Notes: generated by a model not told the origin, from the letters alone. A stretch of DNA of 64,000 nucleotides from Scylla paramamosain (GCF_035594125.1 NC_087151.1:17981501-18045500), one strand, 5' to 3'; shown: positions 21,233-31,798, counted from the first letter of the stretch. A program made the numbers and translations.

Positions 21233-23109
21233 CTATTTGCAAGATATACATGGAATCTCTGTTTCATTTGCTATGTAACCAAGGACTACTTTGCTGTCTG
21301 TCCAAAATACTTCTTCCACATTATTATACCCAAGTTCTCCCTTAAGGAGTTTATGGATTCTAACTGACAGCACTGCTGCTGCTAGTTCTAGTCTGTGAAT
21401 TGTCATGGTTTTTAGAGGTGTGACACGTGACTTTGTCATTACTAATGCACGATGAATTTGGTCAGTCTTTCTAATTAATCTAATATATGAGCACTGGCCA
21501 TATCCCTCTTGACAGGCATCTGAAAAGTGATGGAGTTCAACCTTTTCTACTTTCCCAAAGTCATCAGGTTTGTAACATCTAGGTACCTTTACCTGGTCTA
21601 GTTTGTGCAGCTCATCTTTCCATTTTATCCATTTAGGTTTGACATAATCTGGCACCTCATCATCCCATTCAACTGCATTCTTACACAGTTCTTGTAAAAT
21701 CTGCTTTCCTGTCAGTATGAGAGGTGACACTAGACCTAATGGATCATATATAGAGATCATTGTTGACAGAATGCCTCTCCTGGTGAGTGGCTTGTCTTTC
21801 AGCTTTGTTCTAAATTGAAATGTGTCAGATTCTATGCACCACTCAACTCCCAAGGTTCTTTCTATAGGCAGTGTGTCTTCATTCTTACTAAAATCCAAAC
21901 TTTTAACTTCATCTGCTCTCTCATGAGAAGAAGTTGCAGCTAATACATCTTTGTTGTTTGACAAGAACTTATGAAGATTAAAACATCCCTTGCAACATAA
22001 TTCTTTGCTCTGCTGAATAAGAGTGACAGCTTTATCCATTGTAGCTACTGACTTCAAACCATCATCAACATAAAAGTTATTTCTTACAAACTTGGCTGCA
22101 TCAGATCCACACCCGCAGCTTTCTTAAGTGCAAAGTTAGCTACACTTGGAGACAATGTAGCCCCAAACAGGTGGGCTGTCATCCTGTATTCAGCTATCTT
22201 ATCATTAAGGTCATCATTTTTCCACCAAAGAAATCTTAACATGTCTCTGTGTTCTGGGTTGAGCTTCACTTGATGGTACATAGCTTCTATATCATATACA
22301 TGTGCAATGCTTTCTTGCCTAAACCTACATAACACTCCAACAAGTTTGTTGGTAAGGTCTGGGGCTTGTAACAGTGACTGTTTAGTGAATGGTTCCTGTA
22401 GTTTGCACTATAGCCAAATACATCTCTTAACTTCTTTGGCTTCCTCAGATGATAGACTCCATGATATGGAACGTACCAGATCTTACCATCATTCCTTTGT
22501 TGGTACAGCCTCTGCATAACCTTTTGTAATCATATCATCCATAAACACCTTGTAATCATCTTTGTGTTGATTATGCTTCTCAAGTTTAGCTCTTAACTTC
22601 TTGAATCTCTGCTCTGCTAATAGTTTGTTATTTGGAAGCTTGACATTATCATCTTTAAGAGGAGGGGATAACTCATAATGCCCATCTTTCAGCTGATGTA
22701 CTCCTTCTTTCATCTTACTCATAAACCTTTTATCTTCATATGATAATGGAGTGTCAGCTGACTTTCTATCACTGAAGTCAAGTTCAAACATACCTCTCAC
22801 TTGAGAAGGATTAATCATCTCTTTGGGTTTAGTAGAAAACACTATGAAATTAACCCTCTTTTCCTTATTGATTTTTACTTCTTGTGTCGATGTTCTGTAG
22901 ACTACCACCGTATCCTCCACTGGACCTATATGAGGAGAGATTCTACCAATGATCCCCCAACCTAGCTCTGTCTTACGAGCATAGGGATGCTTCTTACTAT
23001 CACCCGCTATTTGCTCTTCTGCCATAATGGCTTCTGCACAATCAAAACCAATGAGGAGTCCTATGTCAACATTTGGGTCATATTTCATTAGCTTGTCAGA
23101 GATTGCCTT
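21233..23109 (-). pseudogene. BEL/Pao copy D protease end, reverse transcriptase and RNase H
   Basis: 23109-22489 encodes YDPNVDIGLLIGFDCAEAIM, RKTELGWGIIGRISP and MFELDFSDRKSADTPLSYED (the RT-proximal linker). 22517-22287 holds KLRDVFGYSANYRN, a damaged FDCSAN block. 22335-22084 has YDIEAMYHQVKLNPEHRDM and LFGATLSPSVANFALKKAAG, then a deletion of about 11 bp. 22057-21233 holds the C-terminal RT part, RNase H (LHHFSDACQEGYGQCSY) and FWTDSKVVLGYIANE, ending in a frameshift. The catalytic YVDDGLKS is present just before 22057 out of frame with its upstream half. Confidence 0.85.
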
Positions 23110-23596
23110 TGTAGCGGGACACAAGTCACCGCTCCTAGCACTCCGTTTTCTGTTTTATTTATCACCCTTCTGTTTTCACTCTCTCTACTGCACAGGCTTT
23201 TGTCTTTCATATCTTTTTCATCACTTTATAAATTTCTCTTACTTGTCACATTCTTTGCAAGGTCTTTGACACATGTGTTACACATCTTCTCAACACATCT
23301 TATTACTCCTTTCTTCACACAGACATACACACACACATACACTCTCTTTTTCCATAATTTTGTATATATCATTTATTTTATGTTAAGTAATTTTTGTATA
23401 TATTGTTCATGTCTTTGCTGAATAAACAGAGAATACCCAGGCTAAGTTTCCTTTGCCAGAGCTACACAGTTATGACACTGGAAATTGTTACCCTTCAAGG
23501 ACTAAACACTGCTATGACCAAGAGTCATAGTTGGGAGCCTAAACTTCTCGCTTGAGCAACTTCTGGGCGGCCAAGTAGCACCTCACCTTCGCTACA
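23110..23596 (+). repeat. Gypsy 5' LTR
   Basis: 487 bp, TG...CA. It contains an AATAAA signal in GCTGAATAAACAGAG (around 23418). It differs from the 3' LTR at about six sites, so it is close to 99 % identical. Confidence 0.95.
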
Positions 23597-24222
23597 ATTG
23601 GTGACCCCGTTGTTCCGGAGTGAGCAGCCAAGTCCACCCTGCTGCTATCCTCCAACCACCTGGCCAAGGCGACGCGGTCGGCTACGGGCGGATCTTTCGT
23701 CAGCTGCCCCTTCGCCGGTGTCGCCGCCTCCAGCAGCAGACCCCGGCCGCCGGCCGCCGCCCCCAGCCGCCCGTATGCCGCCCCCCGCCGCCCGGCCGCC
23801 CTCATGGCGCCTCCCCCCGCGGCACTCTCCAGCTGGCCCTCGCCACTGGCCAGCAGTCTCTCCCAGTCGCGGACGCTCCTCCACGTAACTTCTGCCGGCC
23901 CCTCCAGTTTCCTGCTGTTACCTGGAGCCCTCCCACTGGCCTCGTCCCGCCTCCATCTACAGCTCTTCATTGGGGATTACCTACGGTCCATCGCCCAGGA
24001 TTAACACTGTCATCCATGGATTACTTACAGTGCGGTGCCAAGGATAACGTACAGTTCGTTCAGTGGTGAGTGAAGTGACATTGCCCCAATTCGGCATCTC
24101 TCACCGCTGTGGCACCCGGTCACACCGGCGCCTCATGCCTTCACTCCTCACCGCTGTGGCTCCCGGACTTTCCGGCGCCTGTAGTGTACTTTACACAGTC
24201 ACGTGGTGGTCCACTCAGCACA
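23597..24222 (+). other. Gypsy leader, GC-rich low-complexity
   Basis: The first bases, ATTGGTGACCCCGTTG, are the likely tRNA primer-binding site. The rest is rich in proline/arginine-type codons in several frames (for example 23620-24069 open for 149 codons), which look like low-complexity shadows. No capsid domain is visible here. Confidence 0.6.
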
Positions 24223-24525
24223 ATGCCTGATGACGTCGACTCCGTAGCCTCCATCTCAGCAGAAGACAGTACCAAGCAACTTGTTGAGCTCGTCTCACAG
24301 CTTATACTTGAAGTGAGAGATCTTCGGAGAGAGGTCAGAGAACGCTCATGCTCACGTTCGCGTTCTTCCTCCAGACACCACTTCCGGTGCCGCCAGCGTT
24401 CAAAGAGTAAGACGCCGGAGACTTCTACTTTCTGCTACTACCATAAAGAGTTCGGGAAAGACGCAAGAAATTGTAAGGCTCCCTGTACCTTCGCCAAGTC
24501 TTTAAACCCCAACAGCGAGCACTAG
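24223..24525 (+). CDS. Gypsy gag, apparently lacking the capsid domain
   Basis: The frame begins at ATG 24223 (it also extends upstream to ATG 24109) and runs 100 codons. It contains SVASISAEDSTKQLVELVSQ, an Arg/Ser-rich stretch (ERSCSRSRSSSR) and a C-terminal Cys/His motif FCYYHKEFGKDARNCKAPC. This is the usual gag C-terminal signature (C-x2-H-x2-FG-x2-A-x2-C) of this gypsy lineage. In comparable elements gag is about 300-400 residues with a capsid domain, and that portion is missing here, so the copy may depend on gag from others. The stop TAG is at 24523-24525. Confidence 0.75.
   Translation: MPDDVDSVASISAEDSTKQLVELVSQLILEVRDLRREVRERSCSRSRSSSRHHFRCRQRSKSKTPETSTFCYYHKEFGKDARNCKAPCTFAKSLNPNSEH
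24501..24507 (+). promoter_or_regulatory. TTTAAAC slippery site for -1 frameshifting (gag to pol)
   Basis: In the gag frame the codons are TCT TTA AAC, giving the heptamer T TTA AAC, a canonical -1 slippery sequence, 15 nt before the gag stop. A -1 slip moves the ribosome exactly into the pol frame (CCC CAA CAG CGA GCA), which is open. Pol has no ATG at its start, which supports this use. I see only a weak stem (GTGT...ACAC around 24535-24547) downstream. Confidence 0.65.
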
Positions 24526-27500
24526 TGGTGCATAGTGTTCGCGACACCTCGTCTGCGCTACTGAAGTTGTATGACCCTCTCTCCCGGACCAAGTTCCTCA
24601 TCGACTCTGGTGCAGACGTCAGTATTCTCCCTGCCCCTGGTGTACACCGGACGTTGCCTCCCCTCCTTCACCTTCACGCTGCCAATGGTACGGAGATTCC
24701 TGTGTACAAGCGACGCACCTTGCAACTTCACCTCCGCTGTACCTTCGAGTGGACGTTCTACGTAGCAGCTGTCACGCAACCAATTCTAGGTGCAGACTTC
24801 CTCCGACACTTCGGTCTCCTAGTGGACATCAAGGGTCGGAAGCTGCTCGATCCTCTCACCTCAGTCACAACAAAGGGACAGGTCACTCATGGTGATAGCA
24901 CACAGATCTCCCTCGTCAAGGCAGACCACCAGTTCTCCTCCCTGCTGAAGTCCTTCCCTACACTGACGCAGCCGTACTCACCCAGCAAGCCGGTCACACA
25001 CCACGTCTCGCACCACATTGAGACCAAGGGACCTCCTACCCATGCCAAGGCCCGCCGCCTAGCTCCAGAGCGCGCCAGACAAGGCAAGGCAGAGTTCGAG
25101 TCCCTCATTCAGCAAGGCATCAAACGGCCCAGCTCCAGCAACTGGTCTTCCGCTCTCCACATCATGCCTAAGAAAAATGGCGAACTACGACTATGTGGAG
25201 ACTACCGCGCTCTCAACTCGCACACCGTCGAGGACAGGTACCCAGTGCCTAACATCCAGGAGTTCTCTTCTCAGCTCTCCGGATGCACCTACTTCTCGAG
25301 GATCGACCTTGTGAAAGCTTTTCACCACATCCCCGTCCATCCAGCGGACATTCCGAAGACTGCTCTCATCACACCCTTCGGATTGTTCGAGTACGTCAGG
25401 ATGCCCTTTGGTTTGAGGAATGCCGCTCAAACCTTCCAATGCTTCATTGACGAAGTCCTTCGAGGTCTCCCCTTCTGCTTCGCGTACATCGACGATCTCC
25501 TCATCGCCAGTCCTGACGCAGAGACGCACCAACAGCACCTCCAGCAAGTACTCACCCGTTTGCAAGACTACGGGGTGCAAGTCAACGTCGACAAGTCTGT
25601 GTTTGGGGTCCCCTCCATCACCTTCCTTGGCCACACTGTCTCCTTGGAAGGCATCACTCCACTGCAAGAAAAGTGCGAGTCCATCCAGAACTTCCCCAAG
25701 CCTACAACACAGCGCCAACTCAAGCAATTCCTGGGGATGCTGAACTACTACAACCGCTTCATCCCCAGCTGCTCACTACTTCTTCAGCCGCTCTACGCGA
25801 TGATCAAGCCTTGCAAGAGAGGACAGTCCATCTCCTTAGTCTGGACTCCAGCCACTGAGGAAGCTTTCACAGCAGCAAAACAAGCTCTCAGCTCCGTCTC
25901 ACCTCTCAGCTTCCCAGCCCCAGATGACATCATCTCTATCGCCACAGACGCTTCTGACATCGGCATCGGAGCAGTTCTACAGCAGTATGTCGACGGAGGT
26001 TGGAAACCGCTCTCTTTCTTCTCAAAGAAATTTAACAAGGCGGAATCCAAGTACAGTACTTACGACAGGGAACTTCTCGCCGTCTACAAGGCCATCAAGC
26101 GTTTCCGGTACTTCATGGAAGGTCACAACTTCCATGTATACACCGACCACAAGCCACTCACTTCGAAGTCCCTGCACATCAAGACCTCCTGTTCACCGCG
26201 ACAACTGCGTCACATCGACTTCATCTCGCAGTTCACCACGGATTTGTGCTACGTCAAAGGTGAACACAACGCCCCAGCTGATGCTCTCTCGCGCAACATC
26301 TCTGCTGTGTCATCTTCTCCCATCGACTACACTGCCATCGCTGCTGACCAGGCCAACGATGAAGAGCTGCGGCAACTCCAAGACAACCCTGCACTACAGA
26401 TGAAGAAGATACAACTCCCAGGAACCACAGTGCACGTTTACGCTGACACTTCCACCGATTCCTGTCGGCCCTACCTGCCGAAGACCCACCGGTATCGTGT
26501 TTTTCGTCAGCTGCACGACCTCTCCCATCCTGGCATCCGAGCATCTCAGCAGATGATGACCTCACGCTTCATCTGGTCTGGCATCAACAAAGACGTCAGG
26601 CTGTGGACCCGCACATGTGTCAAGTGCCAAGCCTCCAAGGTGTGGCAACACACATGCTCTCCTGCGGCCGCCTTCACTCCAGTCTTTTCACGGTTCGACC
26701 ACGTGCATGTCGACCTCGTTGGACTACTACCCTACTCTGACAGTTACCGGTACCTTCTCACCTGCGTCGACCGCTTCACACGCTGGCCGGAAGCTGCACC
26801 TTTGGCTGACATCACAACGGACTCCGTCGCACGTGCCTTCATCACTACTTGGATCTCCAGGTTCGGTGTCCCTCTCAGCCTCACTTCTGACCGTGGCAGC
26901 CAGTTCGAGTCCAGTATGTGGAACAAGGTGATGTCACTACTAGGCATCCAACGCTTCAGGACAGCCAGTTACCACCTGCAGGCAAACGGCACCGTTGAGA
27001 GATTCCACCGTCAGCTGAAGTCTTCCTTAGCTGCCTCTGCCACACGTGCAGACTGGTCCCAGGCACTTCCTCTCGTCCTCCTTGGCATACGGACATCACT
27101 AAAGGAAGACCTACACCACTCCTCTGCCGAGCTCGTTTATGGTACCAAGCTCAGGTTACCTGGCGAACTCCTAACTCCTGCACCTCGCTCTACTCCTTGC
27201 AGCGTTCAGGACTTTGCTGCCAACCTCTCTGACTTCATGCAGCGTCTGCAGCCTGTCCAGCCTCGCACGTCTCCCTCCAAGACTTTTGTCAGCCAGGATC
27301 TGGACACTTGCACGCACGTGTTCGTCAGGGTTGACGCTGTGAAGAAGCCCCTGCAGCAGCCCTACCAAGGCCCCTTCAAAGTCTTGAGCAGGAGGAGAAA
27401 GACGGTCACTGTGGACAAGGATGGTAAGGCTGACACCATCTCCATCGACCGAGTCAAGCCTGCCTACCTCCTTCACAGTGACCCGGCCGTCATCAACACC

Positions 27501-27572
27501 ATCGGCCAGAACGTCGCCACCAACACCACTCGGCACCAGAAGAAGGTTACGTTCCTCCTCCCTCGTCACTAG
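24525..27572 (+). CDS. Gypsy pol polyprotein (PR-RT-RH-IN), intact
   Basis: 1015 codons without a stop. The protease has FLIDSGADVSILPAP (active-site D-S-G near 24604). RT shows PKKNGELRLCGDYRALN, FSRIDLVKAFHHIPVHP and the catalytic CFAYIDDLLIASP (YIDD at 25485-25496). RNase H shows SIATDASDIGIGAVLQQY, YSTYDRELLAVYKAIKRF and VYTDHKPLT. Integrase has the zinc domain (LSHPGIRASQQMM...CVKCQASK), then the DDE core with HVDLVGLLPYSDSYRY, TSDRGSQFES and NGTVERFHRQL, and a C-terminal chromatin-side tail. All catalytic residues I can locate are present. It probably represents a recently active copy. Translation likely depends on the upstream TTTAAAC site. Confidence 0.95.
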   Translation: MVHSVRDTSSALLKLYDPLSRTKFLIDSGADVSILPAPGVHRTLPPLLHLHAANGTEIPVYKRRTLQLHLRCTFEWTFYVAAVTQPILGADFLRHFGLLVDIKGRKLLDPLTSVTTKGQVTHGDSTQISLVKADHQFSSLLKSFPTLTQPYSPSKPVTHHVSHHIETKGPPTHAKARRLAPERARQGKAEFESLIQQGIKRPSSSNWSSALHIMPKKNGELRLCGDYRALNSHTVEDRYPVPNIQEFSSQLSGCTYFSRIDLVKAFHHIPVHPADIPKTALITPFGLFEYVRMPFGLRNAAQTFQCFIDEVLRGLPFCFAYIDDLLIASPDAETHQQHLQQVLTRLQDYGVQVNVDKSVFGVPSITFLGHTVSLEGITPLQEKCESIQNFPKPTTQRQLKQFLGMLNYYNRFIPSCSLLLQPLYAMIKPCKRGQSISLVWTPATEEAFTAAKQALSSVSPLSFPAPDDIISIATDASDIGIGAVLQQYVDGGWKPLSFFSKKFNKAESKYSTYDRELLAVYKAIKRFRYFMEGHNFHVYTDHKPLTSKSLHIKTSCSPRQLRHIDFISQFTTDLCYVKGEHNAPADALSRNISAVSSSPIDYTAIAADQANDEELRQLQDNPALQMKKIQLPGTTVHVYADTSTDSCRPYLPKTHRYRVFRQLHDLSHPGIRASQQMMTSRFIWSGINKDVRLWTRTCVKCQASKVWQHTCSPAAAFTPVFSRFDHVHVDLVGLLPYSDSYRYLLTCVDRFTRWPEAAPLADITTDSVARAFITTWISRFGVPLSLTSDRGSQFESSMWNKVMSLLGIQRFRTASYHLQANGTVERFHRQLKSSLAASATRADWSQALPLVLLGIRTSLKEDLHHSSAELVYGTKLRLPGELLTPAPRSTPCSVQDFAANLSDFMQRLQPVQPRTSPSKTFVSQDLDTCTHVFVRVDAVKKPLQQPYQGPFKVLSRRRKTVTVDKDGKADTISIDRVKPAYLLHSDPAVINTIGQNVATNTTRHQKKVTFLLPRH

Positions 27573-27583
27573 GGGGGGAATAC
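27571..27583 (+). promoter_or_regulatory. Gypsy polypurine tract
   Basis: AGGGGGGGAATAC immediately precedes the 3' LTR, as expected for the plus-strand primer of reverse transcription. Confidence 0.75.
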
Positions 27584-28070
27584 TGTAGCGGGACACAAGT
27601 CACCGCTCCTAGCACTCCGTTTTCTGTTTTATTTATCACCCTTCCGTTTTCACTCTCTCTACTGCACAGGCTTTTGTCTTTCATATCTTTTTCATCACTT
27701 TATACATTTCTCTTACTTGTCACATTCTTTGCACGCTCTTTGACACATGTGTTACACATCTTCTCAACACATCTTATTACTCCTTTCTTCACACAGACAT
27801 ACACACACACATACACTCTCTTTTTCCATAATTTTGTATATATCATTTATTTTATGTTAAGTAATTTTTGTATATATTGTTCATGTCTTTGCTGAATAAA
27901 CAGAGAATACCCAGGCTAAGTTTCCTTTGCCAGAGCTACACAGTTATGACACTGGCAATTGTTACCCTTCAAGGACTAAACACTGCTATGACCAAGAGTC
28001 ATAGTTGGGAGCCTAAACTTCTCGCTTGAGCAACTTCCGGGCGGCCAAGTAGCACCTCACCTTCGCTACA
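27584..28070 (+). repeat. Gypsy 3' LTR
   Basis: 487 bp, the same length as the 5' LTR. Differences I counted are at the TTCCG/TTCTG, TATACA/TATAAA, GCACGC/GCAAGG (two bases), GGCAAT/GGAAAT and TTCCGG/TTCTGG positions. Confidence 0.95.
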
Positions 28071-28420
28071 CCTTTAAGTGGGGCCAGTTACAAGCAGTCT
28101 CAGGCCTTGGTATCTGACTCCGTCCAGCTGAAATGTTTTCTGTTGAATATGCTGAAGGGATTAGTATTTCCAGTTCTTCATTATAACCTCTCACTTTAAG
28201 TCCATGATGATTGGTAGAATCAGTGATTTGTTTTCCACTTATTGTGTGAATATTAAGTGACACCGATGGCCTGCTAACTCCTAGTTTATTTGAATGCTTT
28301 CCTTGATGAATGAAGCATCAGATTGCTCATCCAGCAGGGCATACACTAAAACTTTATTCTCTTCATTACTAACATGATGTACCCATACAGGAACTATCAT
28401 GGTATGCAACTATGCATGTC
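28071..28420 (-). pseudogene. BEL/Pao copy D protease fragment
   Basis: The minus strand carries the continuation of the protease region interrupted by gypsy: SLNIHTISGKQITDSTNHHG and GLKVRGYNEELEILIPSAYS. Upstream of it lies the VYALLDEQSDASFI-like block, readable in another frame (about 28360-28310). Confidence 0.8.
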
Positions 28421-30546
28421 ATGTGTCACTGATGCTGTCACTTTGACTTTATTTGCTATTACTGTTGTGGGTTTATCACTTTTAAGCTGAGTTCCTTGTT
28501 CTGGCACCCTTTGGCTATCAGCTTTTGTCATGTCATCATTGTGAAGAGCTGTGGGATGGTATCTCTGACATACTTTACATACTTTCCTTCTAGAATCTTT
28601 TCCCTTGTGACCCATTTTTAAACACCCTGTACATAACCATCTTTCTTTAGCAAATGTGTACCTGGTATTACCATCAAGTTTGGCAAATTCCTTGCAATCA
28701 TCTAAATCATGATCCTTTGTACAGTAGCGATAGAACCATCCTTTCCTTCCCTGCTCCTTGGGATACTGTTTGTTGTCTTGTACACTTACTTTTATTTTGA
28801 AATGAGCACATTGGTTTTTCCTCAATTGATTTAGCCATGAAAGTTCTACTCCCTCTATTCTTTGTCATGGTGTTTGATTCCTTTGGTTTCCAATTGGCTG
28901 CTTTTGTTTGAGTTTCCATCCAATCATTTACTTCCCTATTTACTGAATTCCAGGAAACAAAGGGATTGCTTGCTCCTTTTGCTTCCTTCTGGATAAATTC
29001 ACAGAGCATTTCAAAGGGTGGGTAGTGCTCTTCATTACTACTAGGAGTGCTGCTATTACTGTTAGTATCAAGATATGTCATTACTTGCTTTCTCCAGTCA
29101 TGAACGATATGATCAGGGAGTTTTGCTAGCACCTTTCTCTGCTCTCTAGGGTCGTTCAGAAATAACAAACGAGAAGTGTGCTTCATTGCAGCTAGACAGC
29201 ACTTCAAAAAATCTGAGAATGCTGTTAATACTGGACCATTATGCTGAGAGATTGGTAGCCAATTCATTAACTTTATTGTGTAAGCATCATTCATGATACT
29301 TTTGTTTCCAAATCTCTCCCTAAGAATTTTCTTTGGTTGCCCATAGTCAGCATCAGAGTTAAAGTGCATTAACATATTAATAGCATCCTTTGCCTCACCA
29401 GTTGTATACTCGTTTAAGTAGGCAAGTCTCACTCTACAAATAGAAGTTCTAGATTCTACATAAGTTTCAAAGTTTTTCATCCAACTTAGAAACTCCATGG
29501 GTTCTCCACCAAAGATGTTAGGTTCTATTGGAGGGAGGTTCCACTTGGGATCAGGTATGTTAATGGCAAGTTCCTCCAGAATGGGAAAAAGCTTGATGAT
29601 ACTATCTCACATTATTAGGCATGTTGACATTATGAGTGTGTTTACGAGAATTTGGTACAAAAGTTTGAGCTGTAGGGTTGAGATTCATTGCTTGAGGTTC
29701 ACTAACTATTTTTCCCTCTATTTAATTTGTCATGAATTTGTTATCTCTATTGGAGGAGGTAGGTTCCTGTAGGTCATGGAATGTAACATTTTTGTGAGGC
29801 ATGGCATTGTAACTTGTTGATTTGCAATTGCTTGGGCTTTCATTTCATTTTGTGACTCTGTGTACTGCCAAAGATAACTTTGCTTCCCTACACTTTCATC
29901 ATCACCTGGAAGCAATTTTACTTCTTCAACTAAGCTAAGAGCATTAAGCTCTGCACTAATAACTGCTAAATCTCTCTCTTTCTCTTTTCTTTGAGAACAC
30001 TGCCTGGTCTCTAGCTAACATAACTTCTGACTCTGCTTTTGTCTTAGCTAACCTTGCTTTTGTCTTAGCTAACCTAACTTTTGTCTCTTCTAAACTATCA
30101 CGATATTCCATTTCCTTTCTAAGTCTGGCTACCTTTGCTGTTGCTTCTTGCTTTCTTTGTGCTGATGAACATGATGAAGTAGATGAGACTCTGGAATGTC
30201 TAGACCGTTTGCTAGAACAAATTGATCTTTTGTCACTCTTTAACTCTTTTCTTTTACATTCTATACTTTCTAATATTTCATGGTGAACTCATTGGTTGTG
30301 TTCCAGCTTTTCCTTTAGCTCCTCTGCCCTTTCTGACTCTAACTCCACCAGTTTTGTGTATTCCACATAATACTGATGAAATGTCTCCATTTCTTCATTT
30401 GTCATGGGCTCTAATTCAAAGGGGCTAATTACAATGTTTAGTCTCTTCTTAATTTTGCTGGTAACACTGCTCCATTTACGCTTACAGGACTCTGCTCTTC
30501 CTTTGGTAACATTGACTTGATATTCCCTACTCAATTCAGTGCACAT
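28397..30546 (-). pseudogene. BEL/Pao copy D gag and zinc-finger region
   Basis: 30546-30289 encodes SREYQVNVTKGRAESCKRKW and VISPFELEPM. The gag ATG has been lost through a deletion of about 190 bp between the leader and this point. After a stop at 30289 the charged central region continues in other frames, with triplicated TTTGTCTTAGCTAACCT-like units near 30042-30080. The DUF1759 region is open at 29498-28707 (MEFLSWMKNFETYVES, EYTTGEAKDAINMLMHFN), including the part deleted from copy B. The zinc-finger region 28825-28397 reads YCTKDHDLDDCKEFAKLDGN, CTGCLKMGHKGKDS (last Cys replaced) and VCKVCQRYHPTALH. Confidence 0.85.
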
Positions 30547-30783
30547 ACATACTATTATACTTTCTTGCCTGTGACCATGGGTCCTACAAAATGGTGGTAA
30601 GGCACTGTGGATATAAGGGAGTGGTTGTCGTCAAGGATAGAGCTGACCCCAGGGCATCAGAGGTTAACCTATAGGCCTACATCAGCGTCCCCTCATCCTG
30701 TGACTCACTCTTGCTACGGTCTCATGTAGAGCCAATTTCCTGCTTGTGGGATCGAGTTCTTACTTGTGGGAACGAGTTCTTAC

Positions 30784-31014
30784 TGTAGCTGCACTGGCAG
30801 ATCTTCATTAGCTCTCAGGTGATCTGTTTTACTGATCACACCCATCATCATAGGGTCGAAGAATGGCAGTTCTCTTTCTCTGACATTTATTGATGAGGTA
30901 AGCATGACCGTAAGAACTGCGAACACGTTCTCAGTCTCAATTTCTTATAAAATAACATTATACACTGATATTAAACACTTTAAACATATTACAGTATTCA
31001 TTAACAATACATGC
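30784..31014 (-). repeat. BEL/Pao copy D 5' LTR, truncated
   Basis: 231 bp of the 3' half of the LTR in reverse orientation, starting TGTAGCTGCACTGG. It breaks off at 31014 inside the ACATGCA block; the other 290 bp or so are missing. Confidence 0.85.
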
Positions 31015-31151
31015 ATGACCTGCTACCCACTGGATAGCAGGTCCATCCGCCCCAGTTATGATGCGCTCTAAGTCCATTTGCCCCTTAAGCTGGGGCGCAT
31101 CTACTTGTAGGGAAGTTGATGTGCCCCAGTGAGCCCCATAACCAAGTTGTT

Positions 31152-31284
31152 GCGCCCCAACTCTCATACGCAAATAAGTATACTTCGGATCAATGAATGA
31201 ACAAATAATTTTTAAAAAATTTGAAGCAGCCTAATGAAGCTAATGAGGTTACGACCCAACTCTCATACACAAATACGTATACTT
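31152..31284. repeat. 34-bp direct repeat pair
   Basis: 31152-31185 and 31251-31284 share CCAACTCTCATACNCAAATA and the following NGTATACTT, at a spacing of 99 bp. The second copy runs straight into the 9-bp tandem array. Confidence 0.75.
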
Positions 31285-31316
31285 AGATTACTTAGATTAC
31301 TTAGATTACTTAGATT
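31281..31316. repeat. 9-bp minisatellite (ACTTAGATT)4
   Basis: Four perfect tandem copies of ACTTAGATT. Confidence 0.95.
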
Positions 31317-31793
31317 ACTTTCTAGTACAAATATTATTATAGCTACACTTCCATCATTGCGACTACTCTGCCAACATACCCGTGCATTGTTTGCTTTAAT
31401 GAAGTAAAGCCAAGGCAGCAAGCACTGCAATGTGAAATCTGTTATAAATGGCAACACTGTACCTGCAACTCAGGTGTAAGCCCGCTGGATTATAGAAGGA
31501 TGAACCGTGGGGAGTTGGCTGACCTACATTGGTACTGCAGTAATTGCAGTAATTGGTATTGCAGTAATTGCATACATCCTTCCCTGCTGCCACTATCGCC
31601 ACCTGCAGTAGAACATGAAGGTAGTACTGTACACAACAAACGTCCAGCACACTGACATTAACTAATTATAAAGAAGTTTTGCAGAGTTGAAGTGAAAATT
31701 TTGTGATGTTATTTTTATATTAGTTTACTTATCAACACACACACATTCTTATCTACCCCTCCATCCTGTTTATCTCCCCTTCATTCCATAACC

Positions 31794-31798
<5 letters not shown>

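Larger units (their letters stand above)
23110..28070 (+). mobile_element. Young Ty3/gypsy-type LTR retrotransposon inserted in BEL copy D
   Basis: A 4961-bp element with 487-bp LTRs (TGTAGCGGGAC...CGCTACA) that differ at about six positions. It has a primer-binding-site-like TTGGTGACCCCG after the 5' LTR, a GC-rich leader, a short gag and a long uninterrupted pol. It is flanked by CCTT on both sides, and the interrupted BEL sequence (compare 34620-34640) confirms a 4-bp target-site duplication. Its GC content and codon use differ sharply from the surrounding AT-rich BEL copies. No envelope-like gene follows pol. Confidence 0.95.
19384..31014 (-). mobile_element. BEL/Pao copy D, minus strand, split by a gypsy element
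   Basis: From high to low coordinate: partial LTR (30784-31014), leader, gag, zinc-finger, protease, RT, RNase H, integrase and integrase C-terminal domain. The gypsy element occupies 23110-28070. The 3' end is broken immediately after the stop of integrase and abuts the last base of copy B's 3' LTR, so copy D has no 3' LTR. Every coding section contains at least one frameshift or stop. Confidence 0.9.

Noticed and set aside
23539..24004. Several GC-rich frames in the gypsy leader (both strands)
   Set aside because: Overlapping frames with Pro/Arg/Gly/Ala bias and no domain; typical of GC-rich low-complexity sequence.
24887..26947. Minus- and plus-strand frames overlapping gypsy pol
   Set aside because: Shadows of the intact pol frame; none carries a motif.
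31152..31316. CRISPR array
   Set aside because: Only two longer repeats and a 9-bp tandem with no spacers; the genome is eukaryotic.
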